Shown: in pieces, positions 12,001 to 25,276 of the stretch
How the letters are laid out: each line of letters starts with the position of its first letter
Position numbering within the stretch: the stretch's first letter is position 1
Source of the DNA: Microstegium vimineum
Lineage: Eukaryota; Streptophyta; Magnoliopsida; Poales; Poaceae
Assembly: GCA_022036555.1 (NCBI GenBank)
Contig: CM039141.1
Coordinates: 4,313,773 to 4,377,772, forward strand
Direction of reading: 5' to 3'
DNA: 64,000 nucleotides
Notes under the pieces: model-generated
Told to the model about the DNA's origin: nothing
Database searches by the model: none
What the model saw: the letters and a program-made list of their open reading frames with translations, nothing else
Position numbers and translations under genes: made by a program

Positions 12001-15000
12001 CGAGTTTAGTGGCTGTGATAAGTCTGACACGATAGCAACAACGACGGGTCGATGGCTAGGTGTGGCTGTAGGATGAGGTGCAACATCAATTGTGCAGGGG
12101 GAGCATCTTTGTGGTGTAGGTTAGCCCTGCTTGCCCACGGTCTCTACTGTTTTTATAGGATAGGAAACCAAACTAAGCCAAGGTACTCAGCTTAGGCAGG
12201 GTTTCACAGTTTGGCTTCCTTTTTTTGCCTGTCATTACTAATGTGCCATCAAAAGACATGAAGAATTCTTCAGCCCTATCAAACTCATCTACTTTATCTA
12301 TTTAGCCTGGAAGTACAGCGGAGCAGACGCATCTCATGCCAGAGGACTTAGGGAATGGGGTCAATATGGCTCCAACGAGTGCAAGCTGCTGATCCCTATA
12401 GTCAAGACTCAAGAGTAGGACCTCAGATGGAGCAGATACTTGTTGTGCTGGACAGCTGGAGCACTTGGCGAATGGGGCCAATATGGCTACCATGAGTGTG
12501 AAATGACACCTTAGGTCGGGTAGGACCTCGCCGTAGTGTTCAGCAGTCCAAGTGAAAGTCTCTCTCTAAAGCGTCACAATGGTTATTCTTCGAGGACCGG
12601 GGGCTCAATGATGGCCGCAGGCTCGCAGCACACCAGGCCTCTTGCGTTTTCCTTTTACTATAATACTATCTAAATAATTCATGTGTAGAGAACCCGGCTG
12701 ATGTGGTCGTGAATTAGTGTCATTGTCTCTGGCAGTCTGGCTCTCTGCACCAGGCGTCTGTTTGCTACTTGATGTGTCCATGTAATTGAGGGTTTATTAT
12801 GGACGAATAGTGGATACAATGGCAGTGGCAGGATTAGCCTGCTGTTCGCCCTCCCCTCGGGAGGCTCTGAACTTGCTAAATAATCTTTGCCTAATCTCAA
12901 CTAATAGATTCTATTGGGGTATCTCAGGGTCAAGGTAAACACCTTGCTAAAATATCTCCGACAATCTTAGCTAACAAACCTGGCCAGCTACGGGGCACCC
13001 ACCGTTAATCCTGGGCCTTACCGCATCACCTGTGCTGATAGGTTTTGCCCATGGAATGCATCCACAACACTACTCTAGTTTCCAAATAATACTGATCATA
13101 TATTCTAAATTCCAAAAAAAAAACAAAGTCATTTATTTCTCTGATGGGAGAACTATTTTGTAATTTAAGCATTGGTGATATATTTATTTGAGATCAATCA
13201 CAACTCAAAAAAAAAACTGGACCTGCGGGGGGTTTAGACAGCCCCCGGGCATTGCATTAAGAAGACCTTCTCACACAGGTCCAGAAACCCCCCGAACCCC
13301 TGCCACACCCATACACAACGGTACCGTAGCCCATGTGAGACGACCACAACCGGGGCTGGACCTTAGACATGTGCTTTGGCCATGGGACAGACGAGGGGAT
13401 TTTTTTTAACCCCAGCCTGAAATTCGCTCCAATAAGGAGTCGAACCCAGGACCTGAGGAGTGCTGCTGGGTTCCTCTAACCAACTAGACTAGAGGCCCTT
13501 TGGCAGATCAATCACAACTCAAACCATGGGCAATTTGCTAGTGTAATAATAATTACTGTTATCTCATGTTGTTAGTTTTCTTCATTTCTTGAATTAGCAA
13601 CTCATGTTCTCATTAAACTTCCAATCAGCTTTGCAGACGTCTGGGGGGCAAGTACAATCCGAAAATGCTCATTAAGCGAGTGTCTTCTATGCTTGAAAAA
13701 TTCAATTTGACTTCGCAGGCTGAAGTCGTAGGTAAAACAAAACAGTACAGATACTGGACTTTGGAGAACTTCTCACTGTATAAAACTAATACCGCTCTGC
13801 GAAATTGTGATGCACTATGTGATCATGACTATTCTCCCAATTTGTGGTCTTCTGTTCCATCTAAAGAATCAGATTCTCTTAGCCCACAGGGTGATTCTTG
13901 TGTTAATAACAAAGTCTTGTTTCAAGAAGATTGTCGTGATACAACAGTCGTACATCATCTCCTGAGTAACCATGAAGCTTCTATTGGAGTTTCTCAACCA
14001 GTTGGACAAGGTACAGCAATCTCGGGTCGTCTAAGTTCCTATATTTTTCTTTACAGTCTGTGCTCAATGTCTCTTTGGGAATTGTCATGATATTGTAAGC
14101 GCTTGTGGTATTTGTTCTGCCTCAAACTTGATTTGGCCTTGACTTTGACTGCCTATAGATCCAAATAGCTTCATGTAATTCAGCTCAGGTAATATGCAAT
14201 CAAAATTCTGTTGATGGGTCCTAGGTCGAAAGCTAAAAATAATTTTTGACTGGTTCAGGAGTTTGTATGCCTTAATGTTATTTTTTTTATAGTATTACAG
14301 TTTAATAATTTGTAACATGCTGTGCTGCTTGATTTTGTTAATCAGTTTTGATATACCTGTTGACCTGTGAAGCTTTATTTATTTGTATATGTGGTTCCTT
14401 CATTGGTTTCTGTAATACGCGATCTGACTTGGCATGATGTCCCCTAATGTATTTCCTTCATCTGTATATGGTATCCCCTACTGTATTTCCTTCAAAGAAA
14501 ATGAGTACTGCCCTGCTGATTGAAGTGATCCTTTTCTTCTTCTTCTAGGTAAAGTCGCCTTACAGAGGAATAGGCATCGCTGTTCCACTTCAACTTCTGA
14601 TGACAGACAGAAAAGGATTCTGCACATATTAAAGGTTGTTTGCTACATATGCTTGAATCAGTCTTTATGAACCATCTTCCAAATTTACCGATGTGATGGG
14701 AATGACTGTTCTTTTTCTACATGCCCTTGACTCTACGAGCTTGATTTATGCACGAAATCCAAAGTTTGCTCTTGGTTGATTAACATTATTGGATCATGGG
14801 ATTTGTCTCCGGCCTGTTATATACTTCCAAAATGTGCATGCATTAGATGTGTGGGAGGGAGGGAGGGAGCAATTGCTCTATTCTTCTTTAGATTGATTAC
14901 ATCCTCCCTATATTTATAATCCCTATTGGACTTGTATTCCAAGCAACTTAAGAGAGAGATCCTTATAGATTGGATTCTCTTTCCTAACAAAACAATGTTT

Positions 15001-18000
15001 CCTAACAAACCAATCCTAATCCTTTTCCTATTCTAACTAGCCTTTCCTTTATTCTAATTTGGCAGCAGTGCTGGGGGACAGGGGGGCGTTGGCGCCCTTC
15101 CCTGGTGCACGGGACCCCCCTAGGGGCGCAGTGGAGACAAATCCCATGGGTCGGTTCCTGCCCTTCCCTGGGCCCTGCTTGGCCCATTAGCTGGAAGAGA
15201 GCCCCTCTCATTAGGCGTGTGACAATGTGCTTATATAAATATCAGTGGTATTTGTACACTTTCTAGGAGCATTTTACGTAGTTTGTATGTATTACTCTTT
15301 GCATCTTGTACCCTTTATAGAGGACTCCAGTCATTTTCTCAACCAATTTTTTCAAACATAAATCTGTTAGACACATTTTTTTATGGTTCAATTGACGCAC
15401 AAGTAATTTTCCTATACAAATACTGTGGTACGCCTACAACCATCTTGCTATGTGTCACGAGTCTCTTGAAATTGTGGTACGCCTGCAGTGATGAACACAT
15501 GGGATCCACCAGGCATCTGTTGGCCAGGAAACCACAATAGATCTCAGATTTTGTGAAGCCCAGAGGGCAGCTTGGCCATAGGCCGCTTGTTAGAATTGGA
15601 AATGCAATAGCTGAGTTTTTACAATGACCTTGCCACTGCTTTTATGGGCAGATGCCTACTCTCCTCTTCTCACCTGCTCCAGCACTTTCTAACCACTTGA
15701 AGTGGATGCTGAGCATATTCCTAATGCTAGGCTATTAGAAGCCAAATGTAAATTGCAGGAAAGTAATATACAAGTACTAACACTAGGCTTATCTATCAGC
15801 ATCTTGTTCTGTCCTCTCTGCTTTCGACGTCTATAGTCTCCCTCTTCACTGTGTTAAAGTTGGTGTTGGCAATGCCCCTAGTAGTTCCATGTGTCGTGAA
15901 CTCGTGATTGACAGACACATGTAATTTGCTAGAATGATGAACATGGAGTCATAGGCGACCTTTATACATGATAGCATGATTTGTGGGGATTTTAATAATC
16001 CAAAATAAAAGGGTCATATTCAGAACTTTTAATTTTTTAATCCTTTTTAATTGAATTTAAACGATCTGCAGTTTGTGGGCTCTATATTCCTCAGGCATGT
16101 TTGCTTACAGTACATTCTATTTGGGTGACAGTTTTGTTGCAGTGACTATTAACTCTCTGTTTCATGTTCTTCATTTGAGTGGAACTGGTTTAACAGTTTT
16201 ATTTAATTTTATTGCTTCAAAGAAGGATACATAGAGGTAGGCGCTGCCTATCATAGTGGTGCAAAGAGAATGATCTGTAGTTGTATCTTAATCAGAATTG
16301 CATGTGTGTGTCACTATCATGTGCATGCCTCTGTTTGTACACCCTTTGCATATGTCTGCAACTTTTATGACACCTTCCTGTTTCCCTACACAGAAAAAGA
16401 ACTTTGTACTGATGGTGGAGTTACATAAATGGTTACAAAAACTTGAAAAGGAAAATGGAGAAATAATGGACAGGAAGACATTGATTCGTACTTTGAATAA
16501 TCTTCAACAAGAGGGTAGCTGTAAGTGTATCAAAATCAATGTCCCTGTTGTTACAAACTACACAGGAAGTCGTTCCGTTGATGTAGTACTGAATCCTTCT
16601 GTCAAGGTCATGTCACCGGAACTCATGAATCAAATTAGGAACAGAATAAGGAATTTTGATTCTCAAAGTCGTTCAGGTGCAGCAGCTAAATTGAAGCAAA
16701 ATCAGCATATGGCTGCCATAAATGGACTGAGGATTCAACGCAGAGCCAAAGTTAAAAAAATACCAGTATCAGAAGCTATTCATGCCAATGGATTCATAGG
16801 TGCAAAGATGATTCGGGCAAAGCTGTTACATAAATTTCTGTGGGAATATGTTAGCGGCTTGCCAAATTGGTGCAACCTATTTGATTGTGCGGAAGGACAG
16901 CATGACAAGAAGTTTGATCAATCATGTCAGTTGTTTTCAATCACAGCAGCTATAAAAAAAATGCCTCTTCAACTCTTTCTTCAAGTTGTGGGATCTCCAA
17001 AGGTGGACATCACTATAACTAAGTGTTCTGGGAGAATGCTTTCAGAGATTCCTATCAGCCTATACAATCAACTCATGGACACTCATGCCAAGGGCCGTCT
17101 CTCACGCTTAATAAATATTCTGGATAAGCTCAAGGTAATATTTGCCTTTGATATTTGCAAAATCAGTTGTGTTCCTAAAGCTAACATTACAAAACTGTTT
17201 TTTTGTTGATATTTGCTCGATACATATTTTATTATTGCAATTATTGTTCATATGTATATACATACTTTATTATAGCAATTCTTTTTCATATTTAATGCAA
17301 ACCAGCTTGATACTATCTGGAGTGCGAGAACAACAGTGACCATTTGTTTTTGTGTTTGCTAGTTGATTGAACTTGTGAACAAACATGTAGAGGATTCTGA
17401 TGTGCGTTCAGGGGCTGTCACTACATATTCACTGGAGCTCAGGCCTTACATTGAAGAACCTACACCAAGAGTTGTTCCATCATCACATGTCAGTGTGAAC
17501 CATCGTCCAAAATTTCGGCATGATTTTGTGCTTTCAAAACAGGAGTCTGTCGATGCTTACTGGGAAACTTTAAAGTACTGCTATCTAACAGCAGGCTTGG
17601 CTGATCAAAATGCCTTCCCTGGCAACTGTGTACCTGAGGTTTGTCATCAGTTCTACACACCTTTGTACTTTATTTATATTTACCTTGTTATAAAAGAGGG
17701 AGCTCGTGGGGGACCCCCCTACTCCTGATGATCTTTTGCGGCTGCACATTTATAGCCATGTTTGTTATGTTTGCAATATCATATGAAAAAACATCCTTTA
17801 ATGAGTATATATAGGTGATTGCTTTTTTAAGGAGAACACATAAGTAAGGTTCGTACTGTGCAGAGGTGATAGGCCAATCCTGTTCATGTATTTGATTTTT
17901 AGATTTCAGTTTTTTTAGTTTGTAACTTCAAATCTCATTGTTTACTTTATTGGCATCCACCACAACGTGTGAATATCTTTTATTATAGTTTTCTTGAACA

Positions 18001-21000
18001 CGTTCTTTTTTATCCCTTCACACACTCAGAAAACATGTTATGTCATGGGTATCATTATGCTAAACTGCCTAATGATTTTTGCACTGCCTTTGTTTCATTC
18101 TCTTGATGTAAATTCTTCTGTCCTATAATCATTTCTGCTAAAAAGATGTGCATGTTGTATTTGGATGAGAAGACTTGACTTGCGTTCATAATTTTGTTGC
18201 ACTCGACTCTTGCCATCTCTGTATGACTTCAATACCATATGTGGCTGCTGTTGATATTTACTGTTCCACTTTTATTCATGATTGTGTGATGCAGAAGCTG
18301 GCCCCAATGTAGCTATTGAAACCCTAGCTGGCTAGTTGCATGTATCTTTATATACACTTTCTTGTTTGCAGTACATATTTGACTACATGTATTATCAGCT
18401 GCAAACATGTTATTAGTTGTTGAAAAAACTTCCAATAGTCAATCACGCTAAATTTTCATGGGCTCAAAATTGTCCTTGTAGGTTTCATGTAGTTAATCCT
18501 GCTAAAAAAACACCCACTTTAAGTGATATGGTTGCCATTGTCTATTTGCTAGAATGCTAGCTGAGATCTGTCGTGTCTTTGTTGTGAACTTTGCGATTGC
18601 CATCTGTAGATGTTATATGATACTTTCCATGTAGGTTTCTCGTCTACGGTCATGGAGTTCGCTTAGAGTAATGGCTATTGAAAAACGTCTAGAATTACAA
18701 AAGCGTCTTATGAATGAAAGTGAGGAGAAACTTTCTTACAAAGTTTGCCGTATAATTGCGAAGGATTTGAATCTCTCCTTGCAGCAGGTATGTGTTTAAT
18801 CTTTTTTGTCTGAGTAGTGTTTTTAAATTTGTACTATCTATATGGTTCCTGTTCAACATCACTGACTGGATGGATTGGTTTTGCTGATTAGGTGCTTTGT
18901 GCTTCCTCCAAGAATAGGCATCTTCATGAGCAGGCAAGCATTTCTGATACACAAAATCAGAAAAAAATTAATAGATCAACCTCTCAGAAAAGGAAAAGAT
19001 CTGCTGATGAAATTGCCATGAGGTTTATTAAGCAAAAAATTGAAGCTAGTGGATCATCCTCACAGAAATCATCCAAGTCTATTCTGGATAAAGAATTAAC
19101 AGACAGAATCTCTCCATTGTCCGGTGGCCGACCAGGACAATGTTATCGAAATGGTAGCACTCCCACATACGACATTGATACTCCCTTGCATACAAATAAG
19201 GATACGAAGAGCAGCCCACTGATCAGTCAATCTACCCTATTAAGCAAAAGATCCATGTCAAAGAAAAAATTCTTTTGGACATCTGAATCTGACAGGTATT
19301 CCTTGACTGACCATCCATTTTCTTATGGGCTAATGCTGATTCAAAGTTTTCCATATGCTTGGGTCCTGATTTATTTTTATTATTTTCAGAAAATTGCTCA
19401 TGATATACATTAGATACCGCACAATACGTGGGGCAAAAATACCCCGTGTAGATTGGAACTCTATCTCTGATCTTCCAGCTCCACCAGCTGCATGCTGTAA
19501 AAGGATGTCAACCTTAAGAGCTAATACAAACATAAGAATAGCTGTGAACCGAATCTGCAACATTCTTGCAATACGGTATGATAGGTACCTTGAAACGGAA
19601 AGGAGATCAAAAGCGCAAGAATTACTTTCCCAAATAGCAATCTGTAGTTGCGAGAACTTTGAGCAATTCAACTGGGATAATTTCAATGATCCGGAAATAA
19701 CAAGTGCACTAGATGAAATCCTTGAATTCATTCAAGTTGGAAAAATGGGCCAGACCAAGCATATCAGTCCAGAGAATGAAAGGAGGAATGGTTCTAGTGA
19801 TGTCACTGAGGAAATTCCAGCTGAGCAGGTATGTCCGGTCAGTAATTTTATATTTCTTGTCAGGCAATATATATTATTGAATATGGATTTTTTGCCTTGG
19901 ATATTCAGGTTGTGCAATATGCAGCCAGCACAAGCACTGTAGTTCCAGAGACTGGATTCCGTGAACATCTCGAATTGTGTGGACGTACCAATTCAGTCCA
20001 TGCAAGTAAGAAAATGGCTATTCCCTGCAGAGATCATGAAAACATCATTGAACTCAACAAAGCTGACATTACTAAAAGAGGCGCATGCAAAATCTTGGCA
20101 ATTGCCAATGCATTAGAGCTCCTGAAGGTGTTCTTTCTCAGCTCTTCGCTGGGTTCAGAAGCGCAAGCTGCATTAATAGCCACCTTTCAGCTTTATTCAG
20201 AGAGTGAAATTTTTACTGCCCTTTCCTTTTTGACAGAGAAGAACTTCATGGTTAGTATGTGTGTCTTATCCATCAATGTTTCAAATCTCTTTTATTTGTT
20301 TCTTTACTATGCTCTAGATGTTTTGATGTGTGTATTGATAATATCATGTTAAATTTAATATCTTGCTTGCAAGGTTGAGCCTTGTTAGATGAAAAACAAG
20401 ATTGCTCTTTCCCCTCAAATTTTGCAGGATCTATTTCTATAGGTAGCTGATTCATAGGATTAACATAAGATATGTGGTCCTATCACAAACCACCATTAGG
20501 AGATTATCTTCATACAACTTAGATGCACTAAGATATGCTTGCCTATGGTTGATGTCAATGTAGGATTCTGAGGTTGATATCTGGAACCATGTTAATCCAG
20601 AGTATAAATGTGCGGTATTTACATTCCTGCACCGTTATCTGTGACTTTTACATACTCTAAACCCTGTTTTGCAGGTTACTGGAAATGGAACGAAACCTGT
20701 AACCCTTTCTGGAAAATTCTTCTTTAATGCTTATTATTCACCCTTCCCATTTGGTTCAGGAAAAAAGGCTTCTGAATTTTCGAAATGGCTTGTAGAGCAG
20801 CAAAAGAATGTTGTGGACAGTACAGTTTGTTTGCATCCAGATCTACATTGCGGGGAACTTGTTCACCTTTTTTCTCTAGTGTTGTCAGGAGAGCTACTTA
20901 TTTCACCTTCCTTGCCAAGTGGAGGAGTTGGTGAGGCTGATGAACCTAACAGCTTCAGTCCTTTAATTGATGATACCAGTGAATTGGATTGCCGTACTCA

Positions 21001-23311
21001 TAAACGCAAGGTTACAGAGTTGAAAAGCAGTAGGAGTAAGAAACAGAAACCTTTGCCCAAGATAGATAGTGACTTCTGCTACCGTCGAGAGAAAGGTTTC
21101 CCTTGTATCCAAGTGGCTTTGACTCAAGAGAGGATTCAAACAAGCAATCTCATGCAAACGTTACATCATAAAGATTGCCTTGTGTTTACTTTAGATAGGG
21201 AAATGTGCTGTAAGAATGTTGACTCCCAAGTTGAAAGCCGTGACATCTTGTCAGATCTAAATGATCTGAGTTCATGTCGCTGTTTATTGTCTGCATCTCA
21301 TTTGGAGAATTCTCATAGTGGATGGCCTTGGGATGCTATGAAAATATATGCCGACCAGTTACCATCAGTATCTTGTAATAAAAATGAACCATTCTTTCTT
21401 TCTTCTGACCTGTTCAGAAATGCATTTTGTGTCATTCATCAAACTGGTGAACAAGGAGTTAATTTGAGGGAAATTTCACAGGCACTGCATCCGCTAGGTA
21501 CTCTTTCTTCTTGTGAACAAAAATTGGTGTAGTTTTTGTAGAAATTGCATTAAGCTACATATGTTTTGGTAGTATTCATTTTGTTTGGTTGTGTCCCCTG
21601 CAGGAATGCAATCCATCAGTTTGGTTGTTGATATGCTTGAGAGATTTCAGCTGGTCATTAAGGTAGACGCGCGAATATGAACATAGTAGATAAGGGCACC
21701 TGCTTTTATTTTTCATTACTGTCTACGTATACTTGTTCTTAGTTCTTCAGAAATTTCAACAAACATACTGATATTCCCTTTCCTTTTATACCGAGTATAG
21801 CACACTGATAATTGTCATGAACATTGTTAATCTATACTCCCTCTGGTTTGGGTACTTGTTCTAGACTTGGGCACAAGAACTAAACAGGTAGGTAAATGCC
21901 ATCTGACAACCCTATTAATCGTCTCTAAAGTGTTCGTGCAGTGTAGTTAATTATGCAATTAAGGAAGTCTATGACCGTTTTTTTCTCAAAATTTCCTAGA
22001 CCAAAGTATTCTGGAGATTTTGAACACCAAGTATTTTCTTTATTCCACATGAATACATATTGGAGTCTGAATTTGGTCAATGGCAGGTCAATGCATATGA
22101 TGGTGTGCAGATTGTTGACTCAATACATAAGCCAAAATATCATATAAGCGCACTTGTTAAATACAGTCATTGCAACTGTTTGCGAGCCCCGGCTTCTGAA
22201 GTAGCATCGATTGAAGACACCAAAAATTTGCATGGAACCGTAAGGAAGCTTGGTGATGGGCACACCCTGACAGTTCTTAATATTCAAAGGAAGGCAAGTT
22301 CTCATTTGCACAGCCAAAGTCCTGGAGATGATGACGAGCCATCTACGTTGCACTTGGGCAGTGGTTGCTGTCATGTTTGCAAAAGTCATATTTATCATCC
22401 AATATTACCATGGATAAATGGTGATGGCAGCATGAATGACACTGTCTATGAAGGTTTAAGTCGTCGAGTTATTGGATATGTCATGCAGTATCCAGGAATT
22501 TCGGAGGTGTGTCTTTATTATATTTATTTAGACCTGCTTATTTTGTGATTGGAAATTTTCTGAAGTTTTATATATGCAATTGGATTGGTGAGTTCTTCGA
22601 TCAGTGGTATTAATGTTATATGCAGAAAGTATGCTTGTATTTAACATACAAAATAGCTAGTCTTCTGGGAAGATTTTATGTATAGTGTCACAATAACTTC
22701 AGGTACAAAAACGGGGAAATCACTAGTAGATCCAAGACTGTATATCAGTCACATACATTGAACTGTTCCATTGTGCATTTGATGGTCATGACGTGTTCCG
22801 TTTATGTTTGTGCTGTTGTGCTTCTCGCATGTTTCATGTATATGCTTCTTTCCATTCTCTTCAATCTTCTGAATGTTACTGAGAGATGTTTCGATTTTCT
22901 TATGGAGTTATGATTTTGCCTATAAATGCCAATATTGTTTGAATTTAAAGTCTGATCGTTTGCCTTGCTCGACCTGCCTCAGGCGGACGTTATCCATCGG
23001 ATGGATGTACTGAATCCTCAGGTATGTTGGCTACATTATAATGTTTGCACTTTGTACTATATTTGATATGAAATATTAATAGTTCGATTTTAAATTCCTT
23101 CCTCTATGTTTACCTTCTCTGTCTGCAGACATGCAGGACCTTGCTGGGAAAGCTGACAGTTGATAAGCACCTCTATGTCCGGGTGTCCGATGAACCAGTT
23201 CCTGCTGCTCCAATCATGCTGCGGAGTCTTCTGCGGCAAGGTCACTACAAAAAACCCTCCAAGTCTGGAAGGCGGTACTTCGCTAATCCGATGAGTACCT
23301 CCATGCTGTAG
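9012..23311 (+). CDS. GTF3C1: B-block-binding (largest) subunit of transcription factor IIIC
   Basis: TFIIIC recognises the internal B box of tRNA genes and SINEs and recruits TFIIIB and RNA polymerase III in the nucleus. I place 18 exons: 9012-9421, 9763-10216, 10302-10373, 10451-10513, 11426-11611, 13629-14010, 14549-14634, 16394-17134, 17363-17638, 18635-18787, 18892-19295, 19390-19828, 19909-20250, 20675-21497, 21604-21662, 22087-22506, 22983-23021, 23129-23311. All junctions are GT-AG and the phases join without a stop, giving 1843 residues, a normal length for plant homologues. A winged-helix B-block domain lies at about residues 137-195 (TSGVTQKSLWESFGM, GNNFHYVVKTLQSQG). A second winged-helix-like block begins exon 8. 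A basic, Ser-rich stretch occupies exon 11. The C terminus ends RRYFANPMSTSML. The start is the first ATG with good context (GCCATGG). Introns hold a MITE, a SINE and poly-C runs. Confidence 0.93.
10768..10791. repeat. Poly-C run in TFIIIC intron 4
   Basis: An uninterrupted run of about 24 C. A second C-rich run lies at 11842-11875 in intron 5. Such runs are prone to length error in assemblies. Confidence 0.8.
11013..11237. mobile_element. Stowaway MITE in TFIIIC intron 4
   Basis: It begins CTCCCTCCATCCTGAAATAAA and ends with the complementary ...AGGACAGAGGGAG, flanked by TA on both sides. Terminus and TA TSD match Stowaway (Tc1/mariner) MITEs. Confidence 0.85.
12322..12510. repeat. Two diverged direct repeats, about 117-bp spacing
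   Basis: The string GAATGGGGNCAATATGGCT recurs at about 12353 and 12470, each preceded by a related GGAGCAGA block. It lies in the long fifth intron of the TFIIIC gene, whose 11612-13628 span otherwise shows no coding sequence. Confidence 0.55.
13210..13504 (-). mobile_element. tRNA-derived SINE, antisense in TFIIIC intron 5
   Basis: A 19-bp direct repeat (AGATCAATCACAACTCAAA) flanks the element at 13191-13209 and 13505-13523, a TSD length typical of LINE-mobilised SINEs. On the minus strand the head reads GGGCCTCTAGTCTAGTTGG, an A-box-like segment. A perfect-type B box GGTTCGACTCC follows about 45 bases later, and the body ends in a T-rich tail. This is the layout of grass p-SINE/Au-type SINEs. 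It is not a functional tRNA gene. Confidence 0.88.
13436..13446 (-). promoter_or_regulatory. B box of the SINE (Pol III internal promoter)
   Basis: The minus strand reads GGTTCGACTCC, matching the B-box consensus GGTTCGANTCC. The A-box-like TCTAGTTGGTT lies upstream at about 13478-13491. B boxes are the target of TFIIIC, one subunit of which is encoded by the surrounding gene. Confidence 0.75.
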
Positions 23312-24157
23312 GACAATGCGGATGCCTTGTTCAGTTATACATTTATATCGTTTCAGTTATACATTCATTGCTAAAGCAGTAAAGCTTTTGTACACCTCTA
23401 GAGATCCTTGGTTAATTGGTTACAGTAGCAGTACTTTTGACAGGAGAGTCGTGCAGTAATGACTAATGAGACCTTTAGTTCAGTCTCACTTCGTTCCAGA
23501 TATAAAGTTGTTCTGGCTTTCTTTCATCCTGGAAAACATGCAACTATGTGTTGCATGTTAGAAAAAGTGGTTCACGTTTAACCAAGTTTGTAGCGAACAA
23601 TATTTATATTTGTAGTTCTAAATTATTTCCTTATGAGAGTAAATTTCGTAATTAATACAGTATATAACAATATTTATTTGATATCATAAACATTGATAGT
23701 TCTTTATTTATAATTGGTCAAACTTATAAGATACTAAAACATCATATTTTGATAAATTACATGTTTTACTAGACGGAGTGAGTACATAGTATTAGCTCTT
23801 TAAAATGTATTTAGATATACTGTATGTATAGATGTGTAGTGAAAACTATGTACCTAGAATTTGTCAAAAAAAAAACCTAGGATAATTTATAATTTTGGAA
23901 TTGGGCTCGCGAGTCGCAAGTAGCAACCATGGCTGCTGCCGTCTTTTGTTTGGTTTGGGCACAGAATGATAAAACTTTTAGCAGGCCGCATCGATTTCGG
24001 GCCTGTTCAAACGTATTAGCCCGCGGCAGATGGGTTCAAATCAACCAATTGTTTGAGGATCCATAGTGGCAAAATCTTTAGGGAAAATTGGTTTGATAGC
24101 ATCAAAAGAACGGGACATTCGGAAAATACCATCGAAAGATATGCGTCACGTAAAATA
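23312..24157. other. TFIIIC 3' UTR and intergenic AT-rich DNA
   Basis: The first ~115 bases also match the inverted copy at 3381-3470, so they are probably 3' UTR and flank. The rest is AT-rich. A GACGGAGTGAGTA string at about 23773 may be one end of a degraded Stowaway element. No coding sequence is seen. Confidence 0.4.
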
Positions 24158-25276
24158 CCACCCAAAGAATGGACTGTTATATTCAAATAGCATTCCGTCA
24201 CGGTATCCGTTGTTGCCGTGAATCTCTCCGTCCAGGCACATTTCTTCCCCACATTTCAAAGAAACAGGGCACATACGCCGGCGTACGGGCGCAGCCTGAT
24301 TCATCCTGGGAAGGGCACAACGGCCGTGACTGAATAGCCGACGGGCAGTGGCTGGCTGCACCTATGACCCATCAATGTCTGTGGCGTGGCCGGATATGGC
24401 TTATAGGGGCATGGCCCGTGCCCGCGCGGCATGCAGCAGGGGCGACGATGTTGACGGCATGCGGCAATGGCGAACCGAGCGACTGCAAGGTCGTGAGGGA
24501 GCTAGAGGGGCTGTTATGCGCATGGCTTGTGCGGGCTTGAGTAGGAGCAGATGGGTCGGCTCACCATGCGACATGCGTCTACGGCCGACGTCGAACAAGA
24601 CGCAGGCAGCCGGCGAAGCAGGGATGCAAGCAGGGTGTCATCTGAAGTAGGTGCGCGCAGTGGTGGCGGACGAGTTCCCCGATTGGTGGGGGCACCGCCA
24701 ATTGGACGGGTTACTTGGTGGGGGCACCGCCGATTGGTGTTGTCCGCGGGAGTTCCCCGCGCGGCGGCCATGGCGAGCAGCGGAACGGCGCACCTAGCGG
24801 TGGCGAGATCCAGCGTCCCGGCACGGATTTGCTCAGTTCGGGTGAGCTGTGGTTGGAAGAAGTCCCGACAGACGTGGTGTACGCTTGACTGAGGCGTTGG
24901 TGGTCTCCACCCACGGGAAAAGCGACGGCGGACCGAGAGCCGGCCATGGCGGCGGACAGCAGCAGTTTTGGCAACTCCGTCCCGGAGTTGTTTGCTACCG
25001 TGCGCAGGGGTGAGAACATGCTGCCGGAGATGGTGGCGCACACGGTTCGGTAGTGGTGGTGGGTACAGAGGTGGGGAAGTTGTGGCCGTCGTCATGCGGA
25101 CCCGGCGCGGCTGGGCCATGCGAGGAGGGCATGTGTCGCTGCGCATCAGGGTGTTCATGCCCAACAACTAGGCCGCTGGATTGAGGAAGACAGGTACCTC
25201 AACGGAGAGATTCACGACAACAGCCAACACCGTGACGGAATGCTATTTGAAGGTAACGATCCATTCTTTGGGTGGT
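24158..25276. mobile_element. Long-TIR (Mutator-like) element with GC-rich cargo, cut at right
   Basis: About 75 bases at 24158-24236 reappear as an inverted copy at about 25194-25275; shared cores include CAAATAGCATTCCGTCACGGT and GTGAATCTCTCCGT. The left repeat continues outward to about 24079, while the right one stops abruptly at 25276 where an LTR begins. The interior (24260-25190) is very GC-rich and unlike its flanks, as in Pack-MULEs that carry gene fragments, but I recognise no protein. The 9-bp TSD cannot be tested because the right end is lost. Confidence 0.6.

Noticed and set aside
13441..13500. tRNA gene
   Set aside because: A and B boxes are present, but there is no full cloverleaf with acceptor stem. 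The 19-bp TSD and T-rich tail show a SINE.
14830..15220. Possible LTR fragment in TFIIIC intron 7
   Set aside because: CTAACAA-rich and GC-rich segments look repeat-like, but no TG...CA ends or TSD were found.
24514..25167. Arg/Pro-rich frames on both strands
   Set aside because: Open in several frames at once because of high GC. No domain was recognised, so they are treated as transposon cargo.
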